From NCBI RefSeq assembly GCF_001424165.1, contig NZ_LMOJ01000012.1, positions 186,863-250,862 on the forward strand: a stretch of 64,000 nucleotides of DNA, given 5' to 3'. A model generated the notes under the pieces. That model did no database searches. It was given only the letters and a program-made list of their open reading frames with translations, and was not told the DNA's origin. The stretch comes from Massilia sp. Leaf139. GTDB taxonomy: Bacteria > Pseudomonadota > Gammaproteobacteria > Burkholderiales > Burkholderiaceae_D. Every line of letters begins with the position of its first letter. Position 1 is the stretch's first letter. The translations under genes were made by a program, and so were the position numbers. Of this stretch, positions 18,666 to 27,580 are shown piece by piece.

Positions 18666-20372
18666 TTATTTGGTCGTGCGCACTTTGTCGATGCGGGTGG
18701 TGGGCGCCAGGCCGGCTTGCGTGCCGCCGGCGCCGGGATTTTTGGCGATGTAGTCGCTCAGGGCGTCGAGGTCGACGATGCCGGTGTCGACGCGATTCGT
18801 ACCCTTGGCAAATTCCGGGAAATTGTCGCCGCCTTCGGCCAGGAAGTTGTTGGCGACCACACGATAGGTCTTGTTGTCCTCGACCGGGGCGCCGTTGAAC
18901 TTCAGGCTGCCCGGCACCAGGCGCTGGCCGACCAGACGCGCCGCGTCCCAGGTGTAGGTGAGGCCTTGCGAGACCTGCAGCACCGTGGCGCCGGACGCGC
19001 TCGGGCGCTGCCACTGCTGTTCCAGCAGGCGGCGCAGTTGCGCGCCGGTCAGATCCAGCACGACCAGGGTATTCCCGAAAGGCAGTACCGCCTGGGCATG
19101 GCCGAAATTGGTGGTCAGCGCGGCATCCGAAGTTTCCAGATCCTTGCGGATGCCGCCATTGTTCATGAAGCCGATCTGCGCGCCCTGGGCACGGGTGGCG
19201 GCCAGCACGGCGTCGGCGATCAGATTGCCCAGCGGCGACTCGCCCGCCTCGCTGGCCTTGCGCGCGACGGTGGCGCTACCGAGTTTGCCGAGCGGACGCG
19301 CCAGCGCCGCGCGGCTGCGCTCTTTCACGGTGGCGAGGTAGGCGGACACTTTCGGGTCGGCCGGGAACAGTTCCGGGTTCATCACGACATTTTTGACGTC
19401 GATGTCGGCGATGGCGCCGCTCTTCCGATCGACCTTCATGGCGATGCGCGACAGCAGGTGCCCCGCCGCATCGGCCTGGGTGACGACGCGGCCGTCGACG
19501 GTGCACAGGTAGCCCTGGTGCGAATGGCCGGTGATGACCAGGCGGATCGCCGGATCCAGGCGCTTGACGATGTCGACCACGCCGCCGGTCAGGCCCTTGC
19601 AGCCCGGCTGATCCGGCGATTCGTCGGTGCGGCCGCCTTCGTGGATCAGGGCGACGAAGACCTTGGCGCCCTCGGCGCGCATCTGCGGCAGCGCCTTGTT
19701 GATGGCGTCGGCTTCGTCGATGAAGTCGAGGCCGGCGATGGCCGAGGCCACGGCGACCGAGGCCGTGCCTTCGAGCACGGCGCCGACGACGCCGACCTTG
19801 ACGCCCTTCACGCTTTCCACGCGGTAGGCCGGCATGAACGGTTTACCCGTTGCCTTGTCGAGCACGTTGGCGGCGAGATAGGTGAAGCGCGCGCCGCCGT
19901 AGTTCGGCAGCAGCTTGCAGGCCTTGGCCGGGCGCGGCGAATCGCAGCCGCCGGCCTGCTGGCGCAGCAGTTCCTTGCCGCCGGCGTCGAATTCGTGGTT
20001 GCCGACCGACGACAGGCGCAGGCCGAGCAGGTTCATCGCCTCGATGCTCGGCTCGTCGGCCCACATCGAGGATAGCGCCGGGCTGGCGCCGATCAGGTCG
20101 CCCACGCCGATGAACAGCAACTCCTTGTCTTCCTTCCGCCAGGCCGCCAGTGCGCCGCTCAGGGCTTCGATGCCGCCCGCGCGCAGGGTTTCGGTCTTGC
20201 CGGTCGCGGCGCTGGTATAGGTGTACTTGCTCGGCTCGAGGTTGCCGTGGAAGTCGTTGATCGCGACCAGGTTCAGGGTGACCGGCCCCTGGGGCGGCGT
20301 CGTGCAGCCGGCGGCGGCCAGCGCCAGGGTCAGGAGGGTCAGGGATGCGCGGACGCGCGGGTAAACAATCAT
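18666..20372 (-). CDS. 5'-nucleotidase / metallophosphatase lipoprotein (UshA-like)
   Basis: 568 residues from ATG 20372. A lipoprotein signal ends at AAGC with Cys23. The N-terminal metallophosphatase domain has NDFHGNLEP, GVGDLIGASP, GNHEFDAGG and VITGHSHQGY, the di-metal ligands of the family. The C-terminal nucleotide-binding domain has NNGGIRKDL, PFGNTLVVLDLTG and VVANNFLAEGGDNF. UshA-type enzymes take phosphate off 5'-nucleotides in the periplasm. It is the first gene of a two-gene operon with the S1/P1 nuclease, which would supply its substrates. Confidence 0.92.
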   Translation of the reverse strand: MIVYPRVRASLTLLTLALAAAGCTTPPQGPVTLNLVAINDFHGNLEPSKYTYTSAATGKTETLRAGGIEALSGALAAWRKEDKELLFIGVGDLIGASPALSSMWADEPSIEAMNLLGLRLSSVGNHEFDAGGKELLRQQAGGCDSPRPAKACKLLPNYGGARFTYLAANVLDKATGKPFMPAYRVESVKGVKVGVVGAVLEGTASVAVASAIAGLDFIDEADAINKALPQMRAEGAKVFVALIHEGGRTDESPDQPGCKGLTGGVVDIVKRLDPAIRLVITGHSHQGYLCTVDGRVVTQADAAGHLLSRIAMKVDRKSGAIADIDVKNVVMNPELFPADPKVSAYLATVKERSRAALARPLGKLGSATVARKASEAGESPLGNLIADAVLAATRAQGAQIGFMNNGGIRKDLETSDAALTTNFGHAQAVLPFGNTLVVLDLTGAQLRRLLEQQWQRPSASGATVLQVSQGLTYTWDAARLVGQRLVPGSLKFNGAPVEDNKTYRVVANNFLAEGGDNFPEFAKGTNRVDTGIVDLDALSDYIAKNPGAGGTQAGLAPTTRIDKVRTTK

Positions 20373-20481
20373 GGAGGTCTTTCGCTGATGAACACGGGCG
20401 CCTGCGGCGCTCCGAATTATTGCATGCAAGATCGCGCACGGCCATCTTTACAGGGCCCCGCGCCGGCAGCACGTCCTCAAT

Positions 20482-20506
20482 AAAAAACAGGCCCGAAGGC
20501 CTGTTT
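20482..20506 (-). terminator. Terminator of the TonB-dependent receptor gene
   Basis: On the minus strand the stem caggcc/ggcctg, extended by AAA/TTT pairs around a 4-base loop, leads into TTTTTT (20487 to 20482). It lies 52 bp after the receptor stop. Confidence 0.85.
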
Positions 20507-20557
20507 CTGGTGGTGCTCCTGCTGTCCGCCACGCGAGCGCGGCGGACATGCGGCGAC

Positions 20558-22975
20558 TTAGATGTCGACCGACAGGGTGAACGACGCGAAGCGTGGCGCG
20601 CCCAGGTAGTAACGCAGGGTGCCAGCCGAGATGCCTGGCAGTGCCGTCGTGTTGTTGATGCTGTTCGACGACGGGTTGCGGTACTGCTTGTTCGTGATGT
20701 TGCTCAGGTTCACGGTCAGCTTAGGACGCTTGAAGATACCGTAGTTGGCGAAGGTGTAGCCAGCATCGATACCGAAGGTCGTGTAGCCAGGTGCCCATTC
20801 GTCGTTGACCAGGGTTGCAGCTTGCTTGCTGGTCGACTTGGCTTTCAGACGGGTCCAGAAGGCGCCGGTCTGGTATTCAGCCGACAGGCCGGCCTTCAGT
20901 TTCGGGGTCAGCGGCATTTCCTTGCCGGCGGTCGGCAGGGTAGCCGTTGCGGTCACGCGCAGGTTGTCCTTGATCTCGCTGTCGGTGTAGCCGAACGAGC
21001 CGTAGAACGACCAGCCATTGATCGGGGTGTTACCTGCTTCGAGTTCGAAACCACGGGTGCTCACGCGGCCAGCGTTGGTGTAGCTGCTGGTGTTGGTGAT
21101 CGGGTCGAACGCGGTCGCCTGACGGTTACGGAAGTCGACGTTGAACACGGTCACCGTGGCGATGAACTTGTTGTCCTGGTGACGGTAGCCGATGTCGGTG
21201 TTGTACGAGGTCTCTTCCTTCACGTCGCCGCGCAGGGTGGCCACGCCGTTGACCAGGTTGACGTTCGAACCGAAGTTGCTGAACACGAAGTTCGGCGGCG
21301 CCTTCATGTTCTTCGCGACCGAGGCAAAGAACTGGTCGTCGTTGGTCACGCGGTAACGCGCGCCCAGTTGCGGCAGGATGTCCTTGTACTTCTTGGTGAT
21401 GTTGTAGGTCGGACGCAGGTTGGCTTCGCTACGGAAGTTCGTGAAGTCACGCTCGATGAACGGGGTACGGATACCGACGTTGATCTGGCCCTTGTTGTCG
21501 GCGAAGCTGATCGTGTCCTGGATGAACGCCTGGTAGGCGGTCGAGACCGTATCCCAGTCGCGGCTCTGGAACAGCGAGCCATCCGAGCGGCGCACCGCCT
21601 GGTCTTGCAGGTATGGATCGACTGGCTTGCCTTCGGCCGTCACAGGCACCATGGTGCCGGTCTGACGGTGACGCGCGCGCTCCCACCAGAAGCCGCCCAG
21701 GATCTGGTGATCGCCCCAGTTGAAGGTCAGCGACGAGGTCAGGCCAGGACGCTTGGTGTTGGTGACGCTGGCGTTGGCCATGATCACGCTGTCCAGGGTG
21801 TCGCCGTCGCCGTTCAGGTCGACGCGGCCGGTCAGGGTGCCGGTGGCCGGATCCATGAAGGTGGCATCGGTGCCGGTCGCTGGTGCGACGCGTGGACGTG
21901 GGCTTTCGAAGGCCAGGCGCTGCTGCAGGCCGCCGTTGCCGAAGCCGTACCAGAAGTAAGGCACGATCTTCAGGGTCAGGTCGTCGTTCAGGCGGAACTT
22001 CGCTTCAGCCGAGGCGATCGCGTTCTTGAACGGGTTGATGTACAGGTCGTAGTACAGCGGCGACGGCACGACGGCGTTCTGCGCGGTGCCGCGCACTGGC
22101 GTCGGCTGCGTCGGGTAGGTCGGGCTGGTGTCGTAGAAGTAGCCGAAGTTGCGGATTTCGGTCAGCGTCAGGTTGTTGATGCTGTTGTTCAGCGCTTCGT
22201 TCCACAGCACGGTGGCGTGGATGTAGTTGAACTTGTCCCAGTCGTAGTTGAAGCCGGCATCGATGTGCTCGCGCTTGGCGACGCCCTTGCCCTTCCACTT
22301 GTCGGTCTTGGCTTTCGAGCCCGAGATGAAGAACTTCGAACGGCCATCGGCGAACTTGCCGCTGTCGAAGCGGACGAAGGTCTTGTACATGTTCAGCTGG
22401 CCCATGGTGTGCATGATGCGCCAGCGGCGGTTGTTTTCCGGGTTGCAGGTGACGATGCCGAAGTTACCGCCGGTCGCGCCGACCTGTGGCGAGTCGACGT
22501 CGGTCGAACCCTGGGTCACGAACTGCGAGCAGGTGTTTTCCTGGTCGACGTATTCTTGTGGGTAGACAGCGAACGAACCAGAGTCGTTGACCGGCACGCC
22601 GTTGATGGTTGCGCCGATCTGGTCGCTGTTGAAGCCGCGCAGGGTCAGGCCGCCACCGAACAGGCCGGTTGCGTCATGGTTGTAGCTGTTCACCGACGGC
22701 AGCATTTCCAGGGCTTCGTACGCATTGCCGCTTGGACGCTGCTTTTCCAACTCTTCCGCGGTCACGGTCGAACGCGCTTTCGGTGCGTCTTCCGTCACCA
22801 TCAGGCCCATGCCGAGCTTCTTGCCGGTGATGATCACCTGGCGCGTCGGCTGAGCGTCCGAAGCCGTCGTCGTCGTCGTTTCCTGAGCGTGGGCGACGCC
22901 GACACATGCCACGTGGCATGCCAGAGCGATCAGGCTCAGGCGCAACTTCGGTTGTTGAATCAAAGCGGATTGCAT
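20558..22975 (-). CDS. TonB-dependent outer-membrane receptor
   Basis: 805 residues. After a signal peptide ending AHA comes a short leader and the TonB-box candidate RQVIITGKK, then the plug domain (EALEMLPSVNSYNHD, LTLRGFNSDQIGATINGVPV). The rest is a 22-strand barrel ending FTLSVDI. Two plug Cys pairs may form disulfides (ENTCSQF, VTCNPENN). One extracellular-type loop contains DLNGDGDTLD, which matches a calcium-binding DxNxDG loop. The ligand is unknown. Its neighbours are a nuclease-nucleotidase operon and an exported adenosine deaminase, so nucleic-acid fragments or nucleosides are the contextual guess. It lies alone, between its own terminator and a long leader region. Confidence 0.9.
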   Translation of the reverse strand: MQSALIQQPKLRLSLIALACHVACVGVAHAQETTTTTASDAQPTRQVIITGKKLGMGLMVTEDAPKARSTVTAEELEKQRPSGNAYEALEMLPSVNSYNHDATGLFGGGLTLRGFNSDQIGATINGVPVNDSGSFAVYPQEYVDQENTCSQFVTQGSTDVDSPQVGATGGNFGIVTCNPENNRRWRIMHTMGQLNMYKTFVRFDSGKFADGRSKFFISGSKAKTDKWKGKGVAKREHIDAGFNYDWDKFNYIHATVLWNEALNNSINNLTLTEIRNFGYFYDTSPTYPTQPTPVRGTAQNAVVPSPLYYDLYINPFKNAIASAEAKFRLNDDLTLKIVPYFWYGFGNGGLQQRLAFESPRPRVAPATGTDATFMDPATGTLTGRVDLNGDGDTLDSVIMANASVTNTKRPGLTSSLTFNWGDHQILGGFWWERARHRQTGTMVPVTAEGKPVDPYLQDQAVRRSDGSLFQSRDWDTVSTAYQAFIQDTISFADNKGQINVGIRTPFIERDFTNFRSEANLRPTYNITKKYKDILPQLGARYRVTNDDQFFASVAKNMKAPPNFVFSNFGSNVNLVNGVATLRGDVKEETSYNTDIGYRHQDNKFIATVTVFNVDFRNRQATAFDPITNTSSYTNAGRVSTRGFELEAGNTPINGWSFYGSFGYTDSEIKDNLRVTATATLPTAGKEMPLTPKLKAGLSAEYQTGAFWTRLKAKSTSKQAATLVNDEWAPGYTTFGIDAGYTFANYGIFKRPKLTVNLSNITNKQYRNPSSNSINNTTALPGISAGTLRYYLGAPRFASFTLSVDI

Positions 22976-23440
22976 TCAAAACTCCTAGAGTGTTTAAAAA
23001 TTTTCAGCTGCAAGCTTGAACCTGCATGACGGCATACGTAGGGAACGGGTTCCTGCTGCACGGGCACGGTACTATAGGGGTGTCGTGTGTCACGCTGATG
23101 ACAGCCGGCTTACTCAGCCTACTCACTCGCTCACCCGAACTGGAGACTGCCGCAAAGTTGCTCGATTGACTTTCTTTCCTGTCAACCAAGAAACTATGCA
23201 CGCCTCCCACCACCAAGACAAATACCGATTCCCTTGGGAATTGATACGTTGCCTGAATAAATCCGGCTGCCAGAACCGCAAAACCCGTCTTTACGGCCGG
23301 TTTTCGCTTGTCTACGCTACGGCGGCGATTATAAAGGAGGCATTCTGGCTGGAAATAAAAGTGGCAACTATTTTTTGAAATGCCCCGTGCGGGGTGAGAA
23401 TGTGTAGCGCCGAGGCCACACGCGCCTGGAAATCCATTCA
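22976..23440 (-). promoter_or_regulatory. Long upstream region of the TonB receptor
   Basis: No credible gene is seen here. The open frame at 23004-23441 on the minus strand has mixed composition, no ribosome site and no recognisable motif. On the minus strand TATAAT reads 23333 to 23328, with TTTCCA at 23355 to 23350 as a weak -35 (16-bp spacer). If this is the promoter the leader would be about 345 nt, long enough for post-transcriptional control. TTGACA also reads 23185 to 23180 but has no good -10 downstream. Confidence 0.35.
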
Positions 23441-23447
23441 AAAATGC

Positions 23448-23487
23448 AACAAGGCGAGATGTTTCTCAACATCTCGCCTTGTTTTTT
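23448..23487. terminator. Perfect 16-bp stem-loop terminator
   Basis: aacaaggcgagatgtt (23448-23463) and its exact complement (23468-23483) enclose a 4-base loop tctc. T run 23482-23487 follows on the plus strand, and a looser T run (after gca) follows on the minus strand. It should end the adenosine deaminase message (minus strand), and could also stop anything transcribed rightward from the receptor leader region. Confidence 0.88.
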
Positions 23488-23543
23488 ATGCAATGCCGCG
23501 CTGCTTTCCGGCGCGTCTTTCAGCGCGTTTTTCAGTGCCTTGT

Positions 23544-25058
23544 TCAGCGCTTGGGTTTGGCGCCGACGGCGGTCTTGGCCAGTCCTGCCACCTCCGCTTC
23601 GAATGCGGCGAAACGGGCGTCGAGCCGGCGCGTCAGGCGTGCCTTGTCGGCAGCCGGCAGGAAGGCGTAGCGGATGCTGTTGTACGCCGTTTTCTTCATT
23701 TCCGCGTAGTCCGGCTTGTAGCGGCTGGCGAACAGCACGTATTCCTGCGACAGCGTGTGGCGGGTAACGCCGGCGTCGTCGGTCGAGATCACATACGGCA
23801 CGCCATATTTGCGGTACAGGGTCACCGGATGGTTCTCGCCCTTGATGCCGCTGATAAAACCGTTCGAGGTCAGGTTGATCTCGACCGGGATATCGTCCGC
23901 GCGCATCTTGCGCAGGATGGCGGCGGCGTTCGACTCGTGCGCCAGGTCGATGCCGTGGCCGATGCGGTCGGCCTTGGCCACCACCAGGGCCTGGTCGATG
24001 TGGAACTTCAGCCCTTCCGGCGGCACGTCGCCCAGCGCCAGCTCGCCCGCGTGCATCGCCACCTTGACCTGCGGGTAGACGCTCTTCAGGAAGCCGAACA
24101 TCTTCATGTGCAGCGCGTAATCGCGCATCGAGACATGGGTGCTTTCCTGGCCGACGATGTTCACGCCGACGACCTTGCCGCCCATGGCGGCCGACTTGAA
24201 GGCGGCGACCATCGAGGAAAACACCTGCGATGGATTCAGGAGGCGCAGCACATAGGTCTGGTAGCGCATCGTGAAGCGCTCGTCGTCGATGCCGGCCGCG
24301 GCCTGGTCGATCTTGGCCACGAAGTCGGCGATCGACTTACCGAAGGCCGGGTCGCGCTCGAGCGCTTCCATCGCCTTGCGCAATTCCAGGTTCAAGCTGG
24401 CGTCGTCGTTGGCGAACTGCCAGGCCTTGGCGTCGAAGTCGGCGTTGGCGATGGCCGGCGCCATCTTGAACATGGTCTCGATATAGCTGACGTTCTCGGC
24501 GATGGCGCGTTTTTTCAGCTCCTGCAGGCCTTCGGCGAAGTTGGCGTTCGAGACCGGGCCGAAGTAGCCGAAGGTCTGGAAGAACAGGCGATCCGGCGGC
24601 GGGTTCAGGACGCCGTGGTTGTCGAAGTCCTTGTTCGACCAGCGCTGCACCAGCTCGCGCCAGGTGTGGTCGTCGGCATAGACTTCGGCGCTGTTGAGGC
24701 AAGTGCGTTCCTTGGCCGGCTTGGCGCGCTCGGTTGCGATGACGGCCTTGTCGGTCTCGATGCGGTAGGTCTGCTTGTTCACGCACAGGCCCTGGCGGTC
24801 GAGGAAGTCGAGGTATTGCTCGACATAGATCGCGCCCGAGTAATGGTGGTGCAGGTCGCCGCCCTTGGGCATCTGCGTGAAGAACATGGTCAGCTCGGCC
24901 AGCTTCGGCTCCTGGCCAGCGATGAGCGCGGCGTAATGACGGCTGGTCGCGGCTTCGTTGGCCAGGCGCGATGCGGTGGCCGGTTCCTTGGCCAGCGCCG
25001 CCGGTGCGGCCGCGACGGCCAGGGCGATCAGCAGGCTGCGGCTGAAAATGGTCTGCAT
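23544..25058 (-). CDS. Exported adenosine deaminase-family protein
   Basis: 504 residues from ATG 25058 (AAGAAAG upstream); the frame is open to 25136. The signal peptide MQTIFSRSLLIALAVAAA...ALA places it in the periplasm, unlike the usual cytoplasmic Add, and it is longer than Add (about 330). Metal and catalytic motifs of the family are GGDLHHHYSGAIY (HxH), VAMHAGELAL, RIGHGIDLAH, and STDDAGVTR with the catalytic Asp pair. The expected reaction is adenosine (or deoxyadenosine) to inosine plus ammonia. It looks like a single-gene unit beside the TonB receptor. An extra N-terminal region of about 80 residues after the signal is of the type found in secreted ADGF-like deaminases. Confidence 0.85.
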   Translation of the reverse strand: MQTIFSRSLLIALAVAAAPAALAKEPATASRLANEAATSRHYAALIAGQEPKLAELTMFFTQMPKGGDLHHHYSGAIYVEQYLDFLDRQGLCVNKQTYRIETDKAVIATERAKPAKERTCLNSAEVYADDHTWRELVQRWSNKDFDNHGVLNPPPDRLFFQTFGYFGPVSNANFAEGLQELKKRAIAENVSYIETMFKMAPAIANADFDAKAWQFANDDASLNLELRKAMEALERDPAFGKSIADFVAKIDQAAAGIDDERFTMRYQTYVLRLLNPSQVFSSMVAAFKSAAMGGKVVGVNIVGQESTHVSMRDYALHMKMFGFLKSVYPQVKVAMHAGELALGDVPPEGLKFHIDQALVVAKADRIGHGIDLAHESNAAAILRKMRADDIPVEINLTSNGFISGIKGENHPVTLYRKYGVPYVISTDDAGVTRHTLSQEYVLFASRYKPDYAEMKKTAYNSIRYAFLPAADKARLTRRLDARFAAFEAEVAGLAKTAVGAKPKR

Positions 25059-25132
25059 GGGGGTCTTTCTTGTTGGGTGACGGGGCCGCGCAACTTTAAC
25101 GGCTTCGTGCATTGTTGGCAATGTGCGTAAAC

Positions 25133-25220
25133 CCACGCGGGCATGCCCGCCCTATGGTGCACGGCCGCCAACATCGAACATTGTTGACTGATGCGTAAGG
25201 TAGGGCGGGATGCCCGCGTG
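25133..25220. repeat. Inverted pair of REP-like units, GC variant
   Basis: Left unit 25133-25154 reads cacgcgggcatgcccgccctat. Right unit 25199-25220 reads ggtagggcgggatgcccgcgtg. They are near-perfect reverse complements about 44 bp apart, in the 186-bp gap between the adenosine deaminase start and guaD. The gtagggygg core is shared with other copies, but the stem is cgggca/tgcccg, so this is a sequence variant of the same family with gtaggg ends facing inward. Confidence 0.75.
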
Positions 25221-25244
25221 CAGATCCAACACACCGCTAACGTA

Positions 25245-26564
25245 TCAATCAACCGTCCCGCTGCGCTCGTGCACCTTCGCCCCGGCCGCATACGTCGCCC
25301 GGATCGCCCGGTCGTCGCCCAACAAGGCCAGCGCGAACAGCTGCTCTTCCAGCGAATTGCAATGGCTGCTGCGCCGCGCCAGCAGCGGCGTCGATGTCGG
25401 ATCGAGCACGATGAAATCGGCCTCCGCGCCGACGGTAAAACTGCCGATCGTCCCCTCCAGATCCATCGCGCGCGCCGCGCCCAGGGTGGCGAGATAGAAC
25501 ATGCGCAGCGCCGGCAGGTAGCTGCCCTTCATGCGCGCCACCTTGTAGGCTTCGTTCATCGTCTGCAGCATCGAGAACGAGGTGCCGGCGCCGACGTCGG
25601 TGCCCAGGGTGACCTTGGCGCCGGCGCCGTCGGCCTTTTCGAAATCGAACAGGCCGCTGCCGAGGAAGAGGTTCGAGGTCGGGCAGACGGACGCCGCCGA
25701 ACCGGTGGCCGCCATGCGCGCGAAGTCCTCGTCGTCGAGCCAGATGCAGTGCCCGAACAGGGCGCGCGGGCGCATCAGGCCATAGCCGTCGTAGACGCCC
25801 AGGTAGCTGCGCGCATCCGGATACAGTTCGCGCACCCAGTTCACTTCGTCCTGGTTTTCCGAGACGTGGGTCTGGATGAAGGTGTCGGGATAGGCCTTGG
25901 CCAGTTCGGCGATGGCGCCCAGCTGGGCCGGACTGGAAGTCGGTGCGAAGCGCGGCGTGATCGCATACAGCGAGCGCGCGTGCTTGTGCCACTTGTTGAT
26001 CAGGGCTTCGCTCTCGCCCACCTGCCCTTCGGTGTCGCGCAGGAAGTCGGGGCAGTTGCGATCCATGAGCACCTTGCCCGCCACCATGCGCAGGTTGCGT
26101 GCCTCGCTGGCCTCGAAGAAGGCGTCGACCGATTCGCGGTGCACGGTGCAGTAGACGACGGCCGTGGTGGTGCCGCAGCGGGTCAGCTCGTCGAGGAAGA
26201 ACTCGGCGGTGGCGCGCGCATGCGCCGGGTCGGCGAACTGGCGCTCGGTCGGGAAGGTATAGGTCTCGAGCCAGGGCAGCAGGCCCGGGCTGGGCGAGGC
26301 GATCATGTCCGTCTGCGGATAATGCAGGTGGGTGTCGATGAAGCCGGGCGTGATGATCTGGCCGCGGTAGTCGACGGGCACGAGGCCGGCGGGCAGCGCC
26401 GGCGCCAGTTGCGCGTAGTCGCCGGCAGCCTTGACGCGGCCGTCCTCGACGACGAGCAGGCCGTCCTCGAACCAGGAATAGGCGTCGGCGCTAAAGGCGG
26501 GGTCGGCGTGAAAATGCAGCAAGCTCGCACGGTAGGCTTGCACGGTTGGGGTCGCGGTGGACAT
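25245..26564 (-). CDS. guaD: Guanine deaminase
   Basis: 439 residues from ATG 26564, which overlaps the xdhC stop (TGATG). It converts guanine to xanthine and ammonia in the cytoplasm, feeding xanthine dehydrogenase. The amidohydrolase motifs are PGFIDTHLHYPQTDMI with zinc-ligand His residues, THVSENQDEV, GHCIWLDDEDF, PTSNLFLGSG and GTDVGAGTSFSML. Length is typical. It is the last gene of the operon xdhA-xdhB-xdhC-guaD. An open frame to 26645 runs into xdhC and is not used. Confidence 0.94.
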   Translation of the reverse strand: MSTATPTVQAYRASLLHFHADPAFSADAYSWFEDGLLVVEDGRVKAAGDYAQLAPALPAGLVPVDYRGQIITPGFIDTHLHYPQTDMIASPSPGLLPWLETYTFPTERQFADPAHARATAEFFLDELTRCGTTTAVVYCTVHRESVDAFFEASEARNLRMVAGKVLMDRNCPDFLRDTEGQVGESEALINKWHKHARSLYAITPRFAPTSSPAQLGAIAELAKAYPDTFIQTHVSENQDEVNWVRELYPDARSYLGVYDGYGLMRPRALFGHCIWLDDEDFARMAATGSAASVCPTSNLFLGSGLFDFEKADGAGAKVTLGTDVGAGTSFSMLQTMNEAYKVARMKGSYLPALRMFYLATLGAARAMDLEGTIGSFTVGAEADFIVLDPTSTPLLARRSSHCNSLEEQLFALALLGDDRAIRATYAAGAKVHERSGTVD

Positions 26565-27580
26565 CAGTTGGATTCCGAAGAAACTTGGGGGTGGCTGGCG
26601 GCGTTCTCGAACGCCTCCCAGACGGTCAATAGCTGGGCCGCGCAAGACGCGGCGATGATGGCCGGCGCCTTGCCGGCGATGCCGGGCAGGCCGATCGGGC
26701 AGACCATGGCGTCGATGCGCTCGTTGGCGATGCCGCGCTCGCGCAGGCGGTGTTCGAACTGGCGGCGCTTGGTGTCGGATCCGATCAAACCGAACCAGTC
26801 GGCGGCGGGACGCGACAATATCGCGTTTGAGAGGCGCAGGTCAAGTGCATGGCTGTGCGTCATCACCAGGAAGGTGGTGCCGGGCGCCGCGCCTTCGGCG
26901 AGCGCCTCGGGGATGTCGGTCGCCTCGATCGTCACGTTGGCCGGCAAGTCGCGCGGGAACAGATCCTCGCGCTCGTCGACCCAGGTGACGCGGCAAGGCA
27001 AGTCGGCCAGCGCGCGCACGATGGCGGCGCCGACGTGGCCGGCGCCGAAGAGCATCAGGTGGGCGCGCGGGGCGAGCACGGCGTCGGCCAGCCAGCGATG
27101 GCCGTCGGCATCGGTGAAGACGTGGGTGCCGAGCAAGCGGTCAAAGGCGGGGACAGGGGCGCCGGCGATGTGCCGCCCAGATCCGTCGACGAGCGCCCAC
27201 GTAGGGCGGACGGGTTTCCCGTCCACGCGTCCAGCCAGCGCAAGCACCCGGATAGTGTCGACACTGCGCCGCCCATCGAGCAGCGCCATCTGATCCCGGT
27301 CCGCGATCTCGAACACGAGATGCGCAACGCCGCCACAGCACTGTCCCAGACTCGGCCCCAGCGCGAAGCGCTCCAATCTCGGCGCCCCGCCCTCCTCCAG
27401 CATCGTGCGCGCGATCTCGATCGCCCGATGTTCCAGGTGCCCGCCGCCGATCGTCCCGGCGAAGCTGTCCGCCATGACGAGCATCTTCGCGCCCGCTTCG
27501 CGCGGCACCGAGCCTTCGACGATGGCGACCGTGACCAGCACGGCCGGCGCACGCAGCGCGGCTGTCAGCCAGTCGTCCAT
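26564..27580 (-). CDS. xdhC: Xanthine dehydrogenase accessory protein XdhC
   Basis: 338 residues from ATG 27580, overlapping the xdhB stop; an adjacent GTG at 27583 is the alternative start. XdhC binds the molybdenum cofactor, helps sulfurate it and inserts it into XdhB. Seen are GSVPREAGAKMLV, TIGGGHLEHRAIE, LGQCCGG (cofactor-binding Cys pair), a Rossmann motif LFGAGHVGAAIV, and CPIGLPGIAGKAP near the end. Residues about 117-127 (RVDGKPVRPTW) are encoded by a copy of the palindromic repeat found elsewhere in the window, so the protein carries an in-frame insert between its two domains. About 30 residues downstream of GQCCGG is probably a tolerant surface linker. Confidence 0.92.
   Translation of the reverse strand: MDDWLTAALRAPAVLVTVAIVEGSVPREAGAKMLVMADSFAGTIGGGHLEHRAIEIARTMLEEGGAPRLERFALGPSLGQCCGGVAHLVFEIADRDQMALLDGRRSVDTIRVLALAGRVDGKPVRPTWALVDGSGRHIAGAPVPAFDRLLGTHVFTDADGHRWLADAVLAPRAHLMLFGAGHVGAAIVRALADLPCRVTWVDEREDLFPRDLPANVTIEATDIPEALAEGAAPGTTFLVMTHSHALDLRLSNAILSRPAADWFGLIGSDTKRRQFEHRLRERGIANERIDAMVCPIGLPGIAGKAPAIIAASCAAQLLTVWEAFENAASHPQVSSESN
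27200..27229. repeat. REP-like palindrome inside xdhC
   Basis: cgtagggcggacggg, loop ttt, cccgtccacgcg: the 7-bp stem ggacggg/cccgtcc is flanked by the same gtaggg and cacgcg ends as the intergenic copies. It is a single unit rather than a pair, its length is a multiple of three, and it is read through in frame by xdhC. Confidence 0.75.

Noticed and set aside
20345..23029. An 894-codon open frame on the plus strand opposite the TonB receptor
   Set aside because: It is the antisense shadow of a GC-rich gene: Arg/Gly/His/Val-rich, no ribosome site, no motifs, while the minus strand has a complete receptor.
23004..23441. A 145-codon minus-strand frame upstream of the TonB receptor
   Set aside because: No start signal, mixed composition, no family resemblance, and it crosses the likely promoter.
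27200..27229. xdhC as a pseudogene because of the inserted repeat
   Set aside because: The frame is preserved and all conserved motifs before and after the insert are intact.
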